Shown piece after piece: positions 63,840-64,000 of a stretch of 64,000 bases of DNA (within the stretch, counting starts at the first letter, position 1; every line of letters begins with the position of its first letter). The notes under the pieces were generated by a model, which was not told where the DNA came from, searched no databases, and saw only the letters and a list, made by a program, of their open reading frames with translations. This stretch comes from Enterovibrio coralii (GTDB taxonomy: Bacteria > Pseudomonadota > Gammaproteobacteria > Enterobacterales > Vibrionaceae), in assembly GCF_001559595.1 (NCBI RefSeq), contig NZ_LNTY01000006.1:1-64000 (forward strand), read 5' to 3'. Both the position numbers and the translations under genes were made by a program.

Positions 63840-64000
63840 AGGACATCCTTGCTTGTCGATTTACTGCTGAATAGCACAACGTCCGTGTGGCTAGTCATTG
63901 ATAGCGTCAAAATTAAGGTAGTGATTGCGATGCTTGGCGTAAAGCGAGAAAAATTGAGTGTGAAAAATCGAGAATTCGATGATGGGGCGCAAAGGCAATC

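Overview
The window looks like a piece of a Vibrionaceae-type marine gammaproteobacterial chromosome (Vibrio, Grimontia, Enterovibrio or Photobacterium relatives). The reasons are a cassette array with VCR-like attC sites at the left edge, EfpL (YeiP), a Fur-controlled fumC, several TRAP carriers, and a dense set of c-di-GMP genes. I cannot fix the genus from sequence alone. No rRNA, tRNA, CRISPR, prophage or insertion sequence was seen.

Layout. 1-2.3 kb: distal part of an integron cassette array (three cassette ORFs, three attC-like sites), one with a candidate HEPN motif. 2.3-7.8 kb: small accessory genes (GNAT, VOC, lipoprotein hydrolase, Hpt-like phosphoribosyltransferase, AraC). 7.8-10.3 kb: a Fur-box operon (fagA-like, fumC) and trxC. 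10.4-18.5 kb: a LysR gene divergent from a catabolic operon: RidA, aldehyde dehydrogenase, M19 dipeptidase, BCCT transporter and two uncharacterised proteins. 18.5-20.4 kb: efpL, an isochorismatase-fold protein lacking its cysteine, NUDIX. 20.7-26 kb: TonB-dependent receptor, YfiR-like protein and membrane diguanylate cyclase, then HD hydrolase. 26-32.9 kb: GNAT, two LysE exporters, LysR, GST, M20 peptidase, AraC. 33-40 kb: an Amt ammonium-channel/GGDEF fusion and a long RTX adhesin with a LapA-type retention module and TAAG cleavage site. 40.5-50.1 kb: DctPQM TRAP carrier plus a four-carbon acid sugar type operon (isopropylmalate-dehydrogenase family enzyme, GntR, DUF1537 kinase, class II aldolase, two tandem esterases). 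50.2-53.2 kb: MarR-GNAT fusion, membrane protein, ParD-like/Map pair. 53.2-57.3 kb: polyamine-type ABC importer. 57.8-61.5 kb: TAXI TRAP system. 62-63.8 kb: a response regulator with a degenerate EAL domain and LuxR HTH.

Two themes run through the window. The first is import and catabolism of small organic solutes (betaine-type, dicarboxylate/acid-sugar, polyamine, TAXI substrates), with a hairpin just after each solute-binding gene. The second is c-di-GMP signalling linked to surface attachment (YfiR/DGC module, Amt-GGDEF, LapA-like adhesin, EAL-LuxR regulator).

Caveat: twelve or thirteen genes, including fumC, are broken by what looks in every case like loss of one base from a run of identical bases. 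That uniform pattern points to homopolymer errors in the assembly, so these genes are probably intact in the organism. They are listed as pseudogenes because the given sequence does not encode them in one frame. The second esterase copy is different: it has an in-frame TAG.
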